Notes: generated from the letters alone by a model not told the origin. Counted from the stretch's first letter, positions 36,153 through 47,446 are shown. The stretch: 64,000 bases of DNA from Scolanthus callimorphus (GCA_033964015.1 CM066915.1:9225575-9289574); one strand, 5' to 3'. Made by a program: numbers and translations.

Positions 36153-38283
36153 TTAAACTTTTCTACATTGGGGACAAAACCATTCCCCATTAGGTGGTTC
36201 TTCCATTCCCATGCAAGACATGTGGAACCACTTTATGGTGCACGCGTCACTGTCACATCCAATCAGCATACTGCCCTCAATGTCTGTCTGGCAAAAGCAC
36301 CACTCTCTGTCGTCATCATCCTCACCCTCATCCATCAGTTGGTTAGTAACAGTGGTAGATCGTGTGAAGTAGTTTGCCATGAGCTCTGGAAGGATGCCTT
36401 TCTTGAAAAAAGCAGTGACTTTAGTTAAAGCATCATCCCAGAACTCCTGGTTGGGGGCTATCCTTTCAATATACAAATCTTCCATAGTCCAGATAATAAA
36501 ATCACAGTAATCAACATCGCATACAAATAGTTGTGTCTGTACTTGAAAGTAGTACGGGTGGTTTTTTTTAAGGGCCAACCCCCCCTCTGATTTCTCCAAG
36601 CAGAATGTTTTGTCCTGAAGACATTCATTTATTGTGTCTCCTCTATGTTTATATGGGCATTTGATCTCGCACAATCCATTACCACAACAATCACAAAAAA
36701 CAAGTCCATCTGGGGAAGCTCCAATGAATGGCCATGTGGGGTTAACATGTAATCCACTATCCGCAACAGAGAAGTTAGTGTGCCACTGATTTATGTGTTC
36801 TTCGAAAGCATTACGTGCCACAGCTTCATTTGAGGAACCCCATTTAGTGGCTGCATTGCTAAATTTGTGAGCAGCAGGATAACAGATTGACTTAATAAGG
36901 CTCCGCGAAGGTTTCTCCACTGAGGTGCTATAAGCAGCCTTCAGTTTAGATGCTGTTATCCTGCCGCTTCGCTGCTTGAACCATGTACTAGATGAAGCTT
37001 GCCCCTTAGTTGAGGATTCTATTTTTGCACATGCCTCTGGCGTTAGAGTCATAGAATCAAAGATGTCTGTTGCCTTATCCAGGAGTTCATCATAGTCAAG
37101 TCCATCATAATTGCTATTATTCACCATTTGGGGCAGTGAGGGTGGAATATTGTCTGTTCTAACAACAAAGTTATTGCTGAATGGTTCAATAAGAGACAAT
37201 ATTACTGCCTTGTCATTAGCCTCATGAATATTAGTAAAAAATGCCTGCTTTTCAGCTGGAGTTGGGTCTGGGACAGCTGCTCTTACATTGTTGCCCTGGT
37301 CATTCCTCGAGGCAGTTGGAGTGATATTCTCCTCGACCAATAGTTCATGTTTTCTTTTGCTGACTTAAAGTCAATGTCTGCAATTGGCAAATATGGGATA
37401 TTGCCAACATAACTTGGCATAAGCCACCTATTTTGCCCCCCTGTACATGTCTGGCTGTCACGAATACGCACTGCCGTCTCGATAGCAAAAAGTATAGCAC
37501 CTACGTGTGAACATGCCTCACTCAGGCCAGCCATGCATGTACAGTGGGCATGCATTACGGTGCCACATTCCTCACTTAGCAGCCACGTCTTTAGTGGTGT
37601 ATCACTTGCTCTTTGCGAATGGTTCACCTATTAAAAGAGAGTGTGACGGGTACTGAAACAAGGTGCCTAACTACCAAGCTAGCCCTGGATTTTTGGACGT
37701 TCAAGGGGAAGACACATTTTTCTAATGGAAAAGTGAAAATCCCCCAAAAATATAATAAGCCAGTAAACTAATGAAAATGATTTTAATAATGATGCATCAC
37801 AGAAGGGATCACATAAGTATTCTATGCAGTAGATAACCAAAACTTTTTAGTATCCATTGTCATTGACTAGTTGAAGTCAGAATAATATTCAGAATAAACT
37901 TCAGTCATACTCAAAAAGCAAAATTCGAAACTGACACCTACCCTTGCAAATATCACAACTTTGCTATCTCCCACTTTTTTCAGGAACAAAGTATTCACCC
38001 AGCCGGACACAAAGAAATTAAACGCATCTAATGACTTGTATGCCTTCATTTGCTTCATCGTAGCCCAAGACGTTTGAAGAACCAAATAGTTAACGATGTC
38101 GGGGTATTCTGTTTTCGGCAGCAACGAAGTATCCTCCGAATAATCGGATTTCTTTAAAACATAAGGGTCAAAACCACAAAGAAGTGCCTTTTCTTTGTAC
38201 CGAGCTTGAGTACGAGGGTCTAGAGTGAAATAATAATCAGAGAACGCAATATTTCCGACAACATTTGCTCGCGCGGACGCCAT
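36153..38283 (-). CDS. Transposon-borne SWIM - YqaJ exonuclease - PHD finger protein
   Basis: This is a multidomain partner of the transposase. The first exon (38283-37942) starts MASARANVVGNIAFSDYYF. The second (37627-36153) enters in phase at acceptor TTTTAATAG. Domains in order: a SWIM-type zinc finger (HAHCTCMAGLSEACSHVGA), a YqaJ/lambda-exonuclease-like nuclease with GASPDG and CEIKCPYKHRG (the catalytic D and ExK), and a C-terminal PHD finger (WCFCQ, CDSDAC, WFHMSC, WFCPQC). The frame changes at the A4 run on the coding strand (37355-37358), where one more A joins SAK to KHELLVEEN. The roles inferred from the domains are DNA end processing plus binding of histone tails. The gene runs toward the transposase gene. 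Confidence 0.85.
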
Positions 38284-38384
38284 TTTTGAATTTTCTAGAT
38301 TTGTTTACAGTAGCTAGGTAACCACCAACATGGCGGCCAATGTGACGTCTCCGAATTTTGGTCACGTGATTGCAAACGAAGAAT

Positions 38385-38498
38385 ACATGTATTCCTATTC
38401 AGTGCGTCATTTTAATTATTGTTGCTAGTCAGTTCTAATTTTCTCCAATCGAGCTCGTCAAATAGTAAGTGCAGGCAGCTTTTCACAAGATCTTAAAA
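38385..38498. promoter_or_regulatory. MGME1-side part of the presumed bidirectional promoter
   Basis: Only 114 bases separate the right end of the transposon from the MGME1 ATG. This must include the 5' untranslated region and probably the transcription start, unless transcription now begins in the element. Position is the only evidence. Confidence 0.4.
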
Positions 38499-39757
38499 AT
38501 GCGGAGCCTGCGAATTGTTTGTCTGCAACAACCTTTCCCGAAATTCAGTTGGTATTTGACCACTAGACATGTAGCCAATGGAGTGGCAGAAGGGATTACA
38601 GCAAAAAGCAAGAGAACGAACGAGAGTGAAGATGTTTATACTTCTGATAAGAAACTTGGCGATGGAGATGACAGATGCACTCGTTCAAATTCTCAATCAA
38701 TCAACTTGCAATTCTGCACAAACCCCAGTAACAACCATCTCTGGTTTGATGTGACAAGTCTTGATAGTATGCACAGGCGCGATCTTCAAAAGCTCTGTAA
38801 AAACCTTGGCATTAAAGCCAATAGCAAGAAGACAAAATTAGCAGAAGATCTAAAGGAGTTCCATAGACTACATCTCTCTCCAAATCTTCTATTTTACACT
38901 CTCCATTTATTCCCCCGATGATTAATTACAGATACATGTGTGACGATAATGTTGGTTGCAAAGTTCTTAACAAGACAACAGGGATGTTTGCAGCACTGCA
39001 GTCATTCTTATCAAGAGAAAACAGAATTGGGAATTCAAACCAGGTGACAGAATCTCACAGTTTTAGAGCCATGTCTGATTCTGCGGTCTTTGAATCTGGA
39101 CATCATAACTTGCCATTTCTTGGTTGCAAATTGAACAATTTAAGAGTGACAGGGAGCCTAAAACTACCAAGTGTTACAAGTGTTCTTAACAGAGGCAAGC
39201 CACTAACATTGATAATGAAATGGAGAGAGAAGAAGATAGAAGAATTAGGGGAAGAAGGATTTAAGGAATACCAGTCACACATCAGAAAGCAAGGTATAAC
39301 TTTCCATTCTTTTGTGAAATCATTCCTCACTGGGAAAGAAATCCAACGGATGAATCCCAGTGGTTATGTAGAAAGTGTTGATGGAGTCCTCAAAGACATC
39401 AACTCAGTCATTGCCACAGAACAACAAGTAACACATGAAGGCCTGGGATACACAGGTTATTTTGATACATTAGCATTATATAAAGGTGTTCCTTGTGTTA
39501 TTGAATGGAAAACATCCCAAAACCCCAAGCCAACCATGAATGACTGCCATGAATATCCCCTCCAGGTAGTGGCCTATGCTGGGGCCATTAATTCAAGTCC
39601 ATACCTCAGCATACCTGTTACTAACTGTTTAATTGTAATTGCATATCCTGATGGTAGCCCTGCCCATATCCACAAGATGGACTTGTCCACATGTGATTTT
39701 TACTGGCAAAAGTGGCTTGTTAAACTCTTTAATTACAAAAATGCCAGTGCACAGTAA
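38499..39757 (+). CDS. MGME1: Mitochondrial genome maintenance exonuclease 1
   Basis: MGME1 is a PD-(D/E)XK nuclease that trims single-stranded flaps during mitochondrial DNA replication. The start MRSLRIVCLQQPFPKFSWYL is arginine-rich without acidic residues, as a matrix-targeting signal should be. Around residues 90-120, LDSMHRRDLQKLCKNLGIKA followed by a lysine-rich helix resembles a SAP DNA-binding motif. The nuclease core has LPSVTSVLNRG, GYVESVDGVLKDI, GYTGYFDTLALYKG, VIEWKTSQNPKP and PLQVVAYAGAIN. The second catalytic acid is E (VIEWKTS) where vertebrate proteins have D. The frame shifts once near 38912-38916 (C5 run). This could be one lost base or a short intron ending TTAATTACAG at about 38931. 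The upstream GTG in frame at 38469 is not used as a start. Confidence 0.9.
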
Positions 39758-40058
39758 AAATATAATTTTAAGTAGTTGCTTCTAATCTGGTAACATCAGA
39801 AATATTTTTCTCTAATAAATGGATTTAACATATTTGTGGTTAGAATGTGGTAGACCTTTATGGTTCAGGGCACAACATAACTTTTTTCCAGATGTGGCAT
39901 TGGCACTACAAGGTTTCACACACACATACACTGATACCCTGGGATTTGATGGTTACAAATTTCCTGAACCACCCATCAGTCCTCCTGGGAGAGCACGCTG
40001 GTGGCTTCCCGATCTTAGGGGATATCGTGGAGGCACGTCTACAAGTCTGCTGTTAATA
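39758..40058. other. MGME1 downstream region
   Basis: An open stretch at about 39895-40055 could encode a proline- and tyrosine-rich peptide, but I see no family resemblance and no start in a sensible context. It may be 3' untranslated sequence. Confidence 0.35.
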
Positions 40059-40885
40059 AGCAATTATTGGATGAGGCTTTTGTGATTTCCAGAATAGACA
40101 ATGTCGAAACAAGTGGAGGCTGTAAGGCCGAGCCTGATTCCATTTGGCGAGACATTGTTTATTCTGGAAATCACAAAAAAACGAATTTAATAATTGTTTT
40201 ATTATACATTGATTCAGTAAAAATACTTTTTTTCTGTCAACAATTTCTTTTACACAAGCACCTTGTTAAATAGGGAAAACATTCAAGTGCTCTAGTCCCA
40301 TTATGCATTGCGTGCGTAGGATCAAGAATCAGCTAGCTGATTCTTCAAGAATCAGCATGTTGATTCTTGGGAGACCCTCAAAGTGCGTGATTCCCAAAGT
40401 AAAGTGTGCGATTTTAGCCAATCAGGATCAAGATATATAGTAAGTACAATGTATAATAATGGGGTTTATTATACATTGTACTCACTATCTAGATTCTGAT
40501 TGGCTAAAAGTGTGCGCTTTACTTTGGGAATCACACACTTTGAGGGTCTCCAAGAATCAACATGCTGATTCTTGAAGAATCAGCTAGCTGATTCTTGATT
40601 CTATGCGTGCAATGCATAATGGGACTAGAGCACTTGAATGTTTTCCCTATCTAACAATAAGACGCTTGTGTAAAAGAAATTGCTTGACAAGAAAAAAAAA
40701 GTATTTTTATTCAATCAATTTATAATAAAACAATTATTGAATTTGTTTTTTGTGATTTCCAGAATAAGCAATCAAGCAGTCTACGCCAAGTGGCCAATCA
40801 GGCTCGGCCTCACAGCCTCGCCTGATTCCACCTGTCTCGACATTGTTTATTCTGGAAATCACAAAAACCTCATCCAATAATTGCT
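40059..40885. mobile_element. Near-palindromic 827-bp foldback element
   Basis: The ends are AGCAATTATTGGATGAGG and its reverse complement, with TAATA just outside on both sides. The two halves mirror each other over almost the whole length around a centre near 40470, where AATGTATAATAATGGGGTTT meets its complement. Each half also contains a smaller hairpin with arms GTGATTTCCAGAATA. Related sequence recurs at 62985-63330. No coding capacity. Confidence 0.88.
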
Positions 40886-43280
40886 TAATATTGGGTTGTA
40901 AAGGATGAATGTCCATCCGAATAGGGAAAGTTTCATCATGGCGATCTTCACCAATAAAGTGATGTTCACCTGAAGCGGGCGCACGGGTGTCTCTTATAGT
41001 CCAGTACATCTATCGAAAAAATGGGGTGAACCTAGAACTAATTGCAACAGAAGGTCTCTCAACGGTTTTCGACACAGAATTCTATGCTGAATAACATATC
41101 AAAAGTCCCATTTAGTCCTAGTGGTGGAAAGTGGTGAAATTTAGATTTGAGAGACAGTGCTCGAAATCTTGAATGGCCGCCATCTTGTGTCACAGGGTAA
41201 AGCCCGCGTGGAAACAAAAGTAGAAATAAACATTAGAACACTTCCATATTGATCTATTTCAGGTCTAAATATCTTCTATGAATATCTATCTATGAATATT
41301 TAAAACCTGTTTAACAACCTAACATTGTATTTCTTGATTTCGACAGAAAGCGTATGCAATCTAAGCCGATGAACTCACATCGCTTAATCAAGAAGTTAAC
41401 AGAATTTTTCATTTCTTTATGGGAACAGGTCAAATTCGGGATTTCTTTACTTTATTTGCGTTATTTAGAGTAGTTTTCCTATAATTCGACTCTTTATCAA
41501 GCTACTGTGACTTCACCTGGGTCGTAAAATTACACTTGAATGAATCAGCAATGAGATTTAGGCAGTCTCATGGAAAGGCGCATCTTTAGGAAAAGTGGGA
41601 TCACCCTAAGATCTGATTACAAGCCGCCGGCTCCTATTTCTGATAGCAGTGAACTACATATTTTTCCAGCTATAGGTGTTTGAGTATATTTTTATCTCAT
41701 ATTTGGTATATCTCATGTTTTGCACATTTCGAAAACTAATTCTAATTAGATTACACGCATCAGTTTAAAATGCTGCGCGCGCGATCTATAAAATATTTTC
41801 TCGAAATATGCTATTTGTTTATCACAGAAGAATATTCATATTTTAGTAAAGCGAAATAAAATATTTTTCGAAGAGAAACCACCTAATAACAACAAAATAT
41901 TATACTTAGGTACGTATTTCAGTTCATTTGAACTGCATTCCAAACTAATTGAAGATAACTTTCTTTGGTTGCCCGAGAGATTTTTTGTGGAATTACAAAA
42001 AGTAGAATTAAATGAAAACACAGGACACCCGCGAAATTAAATTTCTACACGACAAATTTACAATTTATCAAGCGAGAAGGCAAGAACAATTGCTTTCTAA
42101 AGTTTAAACACTGTCAAACACTGTATGAAACGTCTTTTCGTCAAAGAAGACGCTTCGCTAGCGAGATTTTTAAGTTGCATTTTCCTGAAATTGAAACAGT
42201 TTGGCAATGGCTTCCTTGGCGCGCGATATCGATTCGAGTCGGCGATATCGATTTTTCGCGTGAGATTTAGTGTGGAATTCCTGAGTCGGGTAATGGATTT
42301 ACCTATAGAAAATGAAACTCTCTTACTTTCTCTTACCTTATTGAACATTTCAATGAGGACGAACATTGTGCCTTCAGCCAGGGAAATACGAGGCACAAAA
42401 CTTGTCGCGCTACGTTTGTCATCGCAAGTTGTGTGTTTTCATGAAAAACGACCAACAATGCCAGAATTTGTGGCTCAAAGTATAAGACCCGCACTCTATT
42501 TCGCGCAATAAGCTTTTACAATTTGCAACAAATGTTTTGGTTGCGGGACAACTTGTGATACGAGATGAAAGACGCGCAACATCGATCATCAACTTGCAAC
42601 GCACTAATTTTGCGCGACAAGTTGAGGGATTTCGTGCCTCGTATTTATCCCGGCTTTAAGCTTGATGTACACTTGCGACATAAGGACATAAGAAAAACAT
42701 CACGCGAATAAAATTTAGTGGTTTAAAAAAATCGCTAGTGTGCACTGTGCATTACGTAAATAAATATACTGCTACTACTACTATAATGCAAAAATCTATC
42801 CATTTGCTTCACCAACTGATCAGAATATAACATCACTTCCTTACAGATAGGGATGTTGATAAAGTTTATGGCTCTGGGAATGCCTCACCACGTAGTAAAG
42901 CGCATATACACCCGAGCCGTGCCATTAAATTTGGTACCCGTACCACTTTTTATCCGAGCCGTGCTAAAAAATCCCTTCCGCGTAAATGAGCCTTAAGTGC
43001 AACTTTACCAGACAGGGCGGGAATCAATAGATGCAGCAAGGAATGAAATAGAACCGTTTAAACACGCCCGGCACAATATGTTCCTGGAACCCAAGTGCAA
43101 GGACTTCAAACTCATACATTTCCCTTTTGTGGTTTACACTAGAACGTAAGTGCAGACGCAAGCATATCAACATCAAGTCGTCGTGTTCCCTTGAACATTG
43201 GCTTGCGTCTAGTGTGAATCAGGTGAATACAAGCGCAAGCAACTAATCAATGCTGATTTTAGGCCTGCGCTTACGTCGCT
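40886..43280. other. no supported gene
   Basis: This is AT-rich intergenic sequence. Two overlapping open frames on opposite strands near 42100-42510 show no family resemblance. ATATCGAT occurs twice near 42228-42250. Nothing else is recognised. Confidence 0.4.
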
Positions 43281-43290
43281 ATGATTCACG

Positions 43291-43850
43291 CTTGCCTTGC
43301 GCTTACGTCCTGTACTTGCGTCCTGCGCTTGCGTCCTGTGCTTGCGTCCTGTACTTGCGTCCTGTGCTTGCGTCCTGTACTTGCGTCCTGTGCTTGCGTC
43401 CTGTGCTTGCGTCCTGTGCTTGCGTCCTGTGCTTGCGTCCTGTGCTTGCGTGCTGTACTTGCGTCCTGTGCTTGTGTCCTGTACTTGCGTCCTGCGCTTG
43501 TGTCCTGTGCTTGCGTCCTGCGCTTGCGTCCTGTGCTTGCGTCCTGTGCTTGCGTCCTGTGCTTGCGTCCTGTGCTTGCATCCTGTGCTTGCGTCCTGTA
43601 CTTGCGCTAAAATGCTATCAAGGTTCTCTCGAATCTGATACTGTTATGTGGATGCTTGCGTGCTGTACTTGCGTCCTGTGCTTGTGTCCTGTACTTGCGT
43701 CCTGCGCTTGTGTCCTGTGCTTGCGTCCTGCGCTTGCGTCCTGTGCTTGCGTCCTGTGCTTGCGTCCTGTGCTTGCGTCCTGTACTTGCGTCCTGTACTT
43801 GCGCTAAAATGCTATCAAGGTTCTCTCGAATCTGATACTGTTATGTGGAT
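43291..43850 (+). repeat. 13-bp minisatellite with a higher-order duplication
   Basis: Units of CTTGCGTCCTGTG and variants with TA or CG at the end recur about 25 times to 43600. A unique 47-base block (GCTAAAATGCTATCAAGG onwards) follows, then a second stretch of the repeat (43655-43800), and then the same unique block again. The 13-bp period is not a multiple of three, so each of the three forward frames reads the same 13-residue cysteine- and leucine-rich repeat without stops. This explains the apparent long open frames, and I do not call them genes. Confidence 0.92.
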
Positions 43851-43933
43851 AGGTGTTGTGAGGGGAGATTCATGGGTGGCGGTAGTGAGGGCGAGGTTGC
43901 TGCAATTGCACGACTTGCCAGCCGCGGTGTATA

Positions 43934-44108
43934 GAGCAGATTTCGTATGACTGTGAAAAGTACCTTGACACGGCGCGGCACTGTCACGGTGGCGATACGA
44001 AACCTGGCCTGCTGTAGATACCGAACGAAACCGCGTAGTCGCGATACGGACACGGTCGCGGCGTGGTACAACTCTTTCGCGGTACTTTTCACCATACGAA
44101 ATCTGCTC
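43934..44108. mobile_element. TA-flanked MITE, about 175 bp
   Basis: The ends are GAGCAGATTTCGTATG and its reverse complement, with TA on both sides (43932-43933 and 44109-44110). The arms include GAAAAGTACC. The interior is GC-rich and contains CGATACG words in both orientations. No coding capacity. Confidence 0.8.
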
Positions 44109-44939
44109 TATCATCAGTCGTCTAGTGTAAACTACACACGCACCCCGGGATGGTGCTACACTGACTTTTCGGTAGGGGTGTGCCGCCAAGGTCTCAAAAA
44201 CTTGACCCTATCAGATACCAAAAATTCTCGTTTTTTATACCCTACCGTAGACCTACGGTCAAAATTGTATAGGGTGGTCAAATTGGTCGCAATCAAAACG
44301 GCATTTTGATAATCATGAAAAGGTTTCAAAATAAACCACTTTTCCACTAATTGCGGCACAACTTTGATCGAAATTTGTTTGCACCTGGGTAGCCAAAAGA
44401 TGAGCATCAGATGATAAAGACGATCTTACGAATTCAGAAAATGCCAGTTTATTACTCTTATGATTACCAAAAGGCGAGAATTGCATCTGTCACTTTCAAA
44501 TATTGTTTAGGACGAGCAATATCAACGAAAATAAAAACTCCTATTTTATATGCGTATTTCCCTTACGATCTTGACCTAATGCGCGTATCTCACCCCTTAA
44601 ATCTCCTAAGAAAACGACTAGTCTCAAGAAGAAATACTCAAAAAGAGTCACATATATTAGAAGAATGTTAAAGAAGACACAAAAATGTACGTAAATGTAC
44701 TGGACTATTAGATTGCTTGCAGTCCCTTCTTTGTCGAACATCCGTGAAAACGAGCGCGTGAAAAAACGAGCGCCGATGCCCCAAGATATTGGGGAAGCCC
44801 TGGGTAAACGACGGCAGCGTATTCAATATAACGGATCTAATAAGACTACAATAGATGGTAACTGTCTGACGACTGATTGGGCACCACCTTTTTAAACTAA
44901 CTGTCTAACAGTCTCCTGTTGGTTTTCTTCACTATATTA
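44109..44939. other. no supported gene
   Basis: Short open frames only. The stretch at 44730-44895 reads smoothly on the plus strand but shows no recognisable family. Confidence 0.35.
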
Positions 44940-45640
44940 TTATCGCAGTGCGCGACCCAGGTGAGATTCCTGAGACATGTTAACACCGAGCAGCTTAAAC
45001 ACCGCGACCTTCTCGATTTGGGATCCAACCCATTGTAGTGAAGTAAGTGAACAACAGTCGCGGGGTTTGCCTCATATCTTTATGTCGTGAACGATGTGTG
45101 GTTTAATGAGCGATGGAGAGTTCCTGGGGACAATGTCATCACGGTACGGTTAAATAATCGATTTCGCGCGTGGGCCCGGGAACGTTGACAAGTCATTTAA
45201 CAATACAGCGAAGACGACTTGGCCTAGCTTCGTCCCCTTAGGAATTCCTCCCCTCAGCATTTGCGAGCTAGAAACTACGCTCTCATTCCGATAATCTGGG
45301 TCCTACCCTGCAGGAATGGAGAAACCCCGCTTAGGAAACTACTATGCATGCACCTTGCTATCCTTAATACAACGCTGCGATCTAAGGTCAAAGCCTTTTT
45401 AAATCAGCAAAAAAGAGCGCTTACACTGACCTCGATCAAGTCTAACGCTAAGTGTTGTATTAAAGTATAAAAAGGCTTGATGGTGGATTTACCGGAAACA
45501 GCGAACTGTTATTGCGTCAAGATCTCAGCAAGGATGTTGCCCTCAATACATCAAGGAGGGCGCGTTATAGAGAGGGAGTGGGCACTTGTCTCAATCACAC
45601 TGCTTTTGTTGTTCGCGCCTAGTATGAGCCTCTTATCTAA
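44940..45640 (-). mobile_element. Decayed LINE fragment related to the copy at 24917-27056
   Basis: Broken minus-strand frames read GGIPKGTKLGQVVFAVLLND and then a FKLLGVNMSQESHLG block. Further upstream come pieces matching the ADFRKGFDL region. These are the same segments as in the better preserved LINE, in the same order, with many stops and gaps. Confidence 0.7.
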
Positions 45641-45659
45641 GGTTGCATTCATGTGTATA

Positions 45660-45800
45660 CTACAGGGTGGGGGGGGGGGGGGGGCAGAGGATTTTGAGGG
45701 GGGATCTCAAAATTTAGGAATTGGAAAAGGGGGGATGTCAAGTTTTTTTCATAACATGAAGGGGGGATACATATTTTTGTTGAGGTATATATATATTTAA
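45660..45800. repeat. Poly-G tract and G-rich dispersed repeat
   Basis: A run of about 16 G near 45670 is followed by GGGGGGAT words alternating with T-rich spacers. It resembles the G-rich ends of the element at 27976-29805. Confidence 0.5.
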
Positions 45801-46029
45801 GACAAGGTTGTGCAGTTTGCTAGTAAATGAAGGAAGGCTCAATTGTTGAACACCGACATTGAACCTCCTGAAGAAATCACTTGCCCTACTATTCTCATGC
45901 TACGATGTAACTTTTATAAACTCAAAAAAATCGTAAAAGGCCTTGTTTTACCACAATTCCTCAACGTCCTCTTTAGTGACTTGATTAATAGTCGTGTAGC
46001 TTAATTGTCAAAATTGCGGCGCGCTTAGC

Positions 46030-46571
46030 GCGCGCACAACAGGAAACAAACTAAACAATCTAATACAAAATAAATGATACTCAGTCTATGTAGTTAGGCT
46101 TCAATCGAGGAGCGCACCAGATATCACTTGGTAGAAAGTCACTACACACAAAAGAGTACAGCCACCTAGCATTTTTATTTGCATTTTTGTTACGCTTTTA
46201 TTTTTTATCATTGAGCCTTTTGTAAAAAATGTAATCGGCACGACCCTACCTTGGCATTAAAAAATGTCTTGGGGGGGAGGGGGGGGGGGGGAGGGGGGCA
46301 TGTTTTTTTTTCCTTTTTGCCAAGCGGGGGGATTCGTAAACAATACGTTGTTGCTTGGGTAGTCAGTCCCTGAACTCTCCTTCGCGGCACCGTTGTTGCC
46401 TGTGGTCGCAGAAAGGAGAGTCCAGAAACCTTTGTATGCGCATGCGCTAGATTTGACCAAGAACTTGGGTTATATTGTTAGTGCGCATGATCTAAATACC
46501 ACTGTCGGAGATTGGAGACTGGACTATGGCTTGGGGGGATCTGAAAATTTTGCATTGTCAACAAAGATCCT

Positions 46572-46600
<29 letters not shown>
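46030..46600. repeat. Dispersed repeat with poly-C tracts, copy 2 (inverted)
   Basis: Reverse complemented, it matches 20876-21205 through ATAAATGATACTCAGTCTAT, the CGAGGAGCGCACCAGAT block, poly-C and TCAGATCCCCCCAAG. An extra segment of about 190 bp (46345-46535) interrupts the match. A run of more than 25 C follows near 46576-46606. Confidence 0.7.
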
Positions 46601-46606
<6 letters not shown>

Positions 46607-46847
46607 TGTATACATAATGGATGCAGCCTAAGAGATGTTACTGGACTTGCTTCGTCGGATTTTATTCTAGCCGTTTGTTTCCTTAGTACCAATTATAATA
46701 TATAGCTACGATATAACGCGCGCTCTAATGGGTCCAAATCTATGCTCTATTTCACCGATAATGGTTCTCCCCCGCTATATCATAAAAGCATTAAGCTGTG
46801 CTCTAATGCTTAAATATGGAATGAATAAATGTTGTATAATTAACAAC

Positions 46848-47098
46848 TATCCCCCCAAGGGGAGGTATATATCCACCGCTAGGCACCGACGACCCTTTTA
46901 GGGGATAGTTGTTTTAGTATATACCAAATCAGTAGAAAAAATACGGCAAATTAAGGTTCAAAACGCAATATCGCGCACGAAACGAGCCGCCATTTTGAGA
47001 GTTTTCTCAAAACAGTAAATAGTGTTTGATATCTACTATTTCAGGAACCAATCAGAGCGCGCGAAAATGACTATTCACTGACTTGGTATATACTAATA
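46848..47098. mobile_element. Inverted-repeat element pair
   Basis: The hairpin at 46850-46913 has arms AACAACTATCCCC. It is followed by a second inverted pair, AGTATATACCAA at 46917 and TTGGTATATACTA ending at 47097. The sequence between carries no open frame. Confidence 0.55.
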
Positions 47099-47446
47099 TT
47101 TGATAGCAAAATTACTGGGATCTGTTCCGAACCTCGCGCATGCATAATATCTGTTACTAGAGTCCGCCCTCCCCCCTTCAAGGTTCATTTTCCACATGAA
47201 CTATCACTGAAATTCTGCGTCCTTCTCTGTCTCGTTTCTGTACCTGGAAAGTCAGTCCACTCTCGCGAGATAATTAATGATAATGAATAAATTTTTTTAC
47301 CGAAAAGATCCTGTCATCGCACTCCACTGAAGGAGAGCGACACATAACGTGCTCCGATCCCAGCGCGACCCTACTGAGAACCCGCTGTCAGGATTCCTGT
47401 GGTGATCAGGTTGAAAGATGATCGCGGGCTCATGAGGCGATTCAAG

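Larger units (their letters stand above)
33325..38382. mobile_element. ISL2EU-like DNA transposon, two genes, nearly intact
   Basis: The terminal inverted repeats begin TCTTCGTTTGCAAT at the left, with ATTGCAAACGAAGA at the right. AT lies just outside both ends (33323-33324 and 38383-38384). Subterminal GACGTCAC and GGCGGCCAT words also recur at both ends. Two convergent genes fill the element: a THAP-DDE transposase (plus) and a SWIM-YqaJ-PHD protein (minus), whose stops are only 160 bp apart. As I recall, eukaryotic ISL2EU transposons combine a THAP/DDE transposase, a YqaJ nuclease and a 2-bp duplication, so the fit is good, but the superfamily label rests on memory. Confidence 0.85.

Noticed and set aside
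42097..42511. Overlapping open frames on both strands
   Set aside because: No family resemblance, no splice context and no codon bias that I can see.
43250..43807. Long cysteine-rich open frames on the plus strand
   Set aside because: They arise from a 13-bp tandem repeat without stop codons, which reads the same in all three frames. No family resemblance and no start context.
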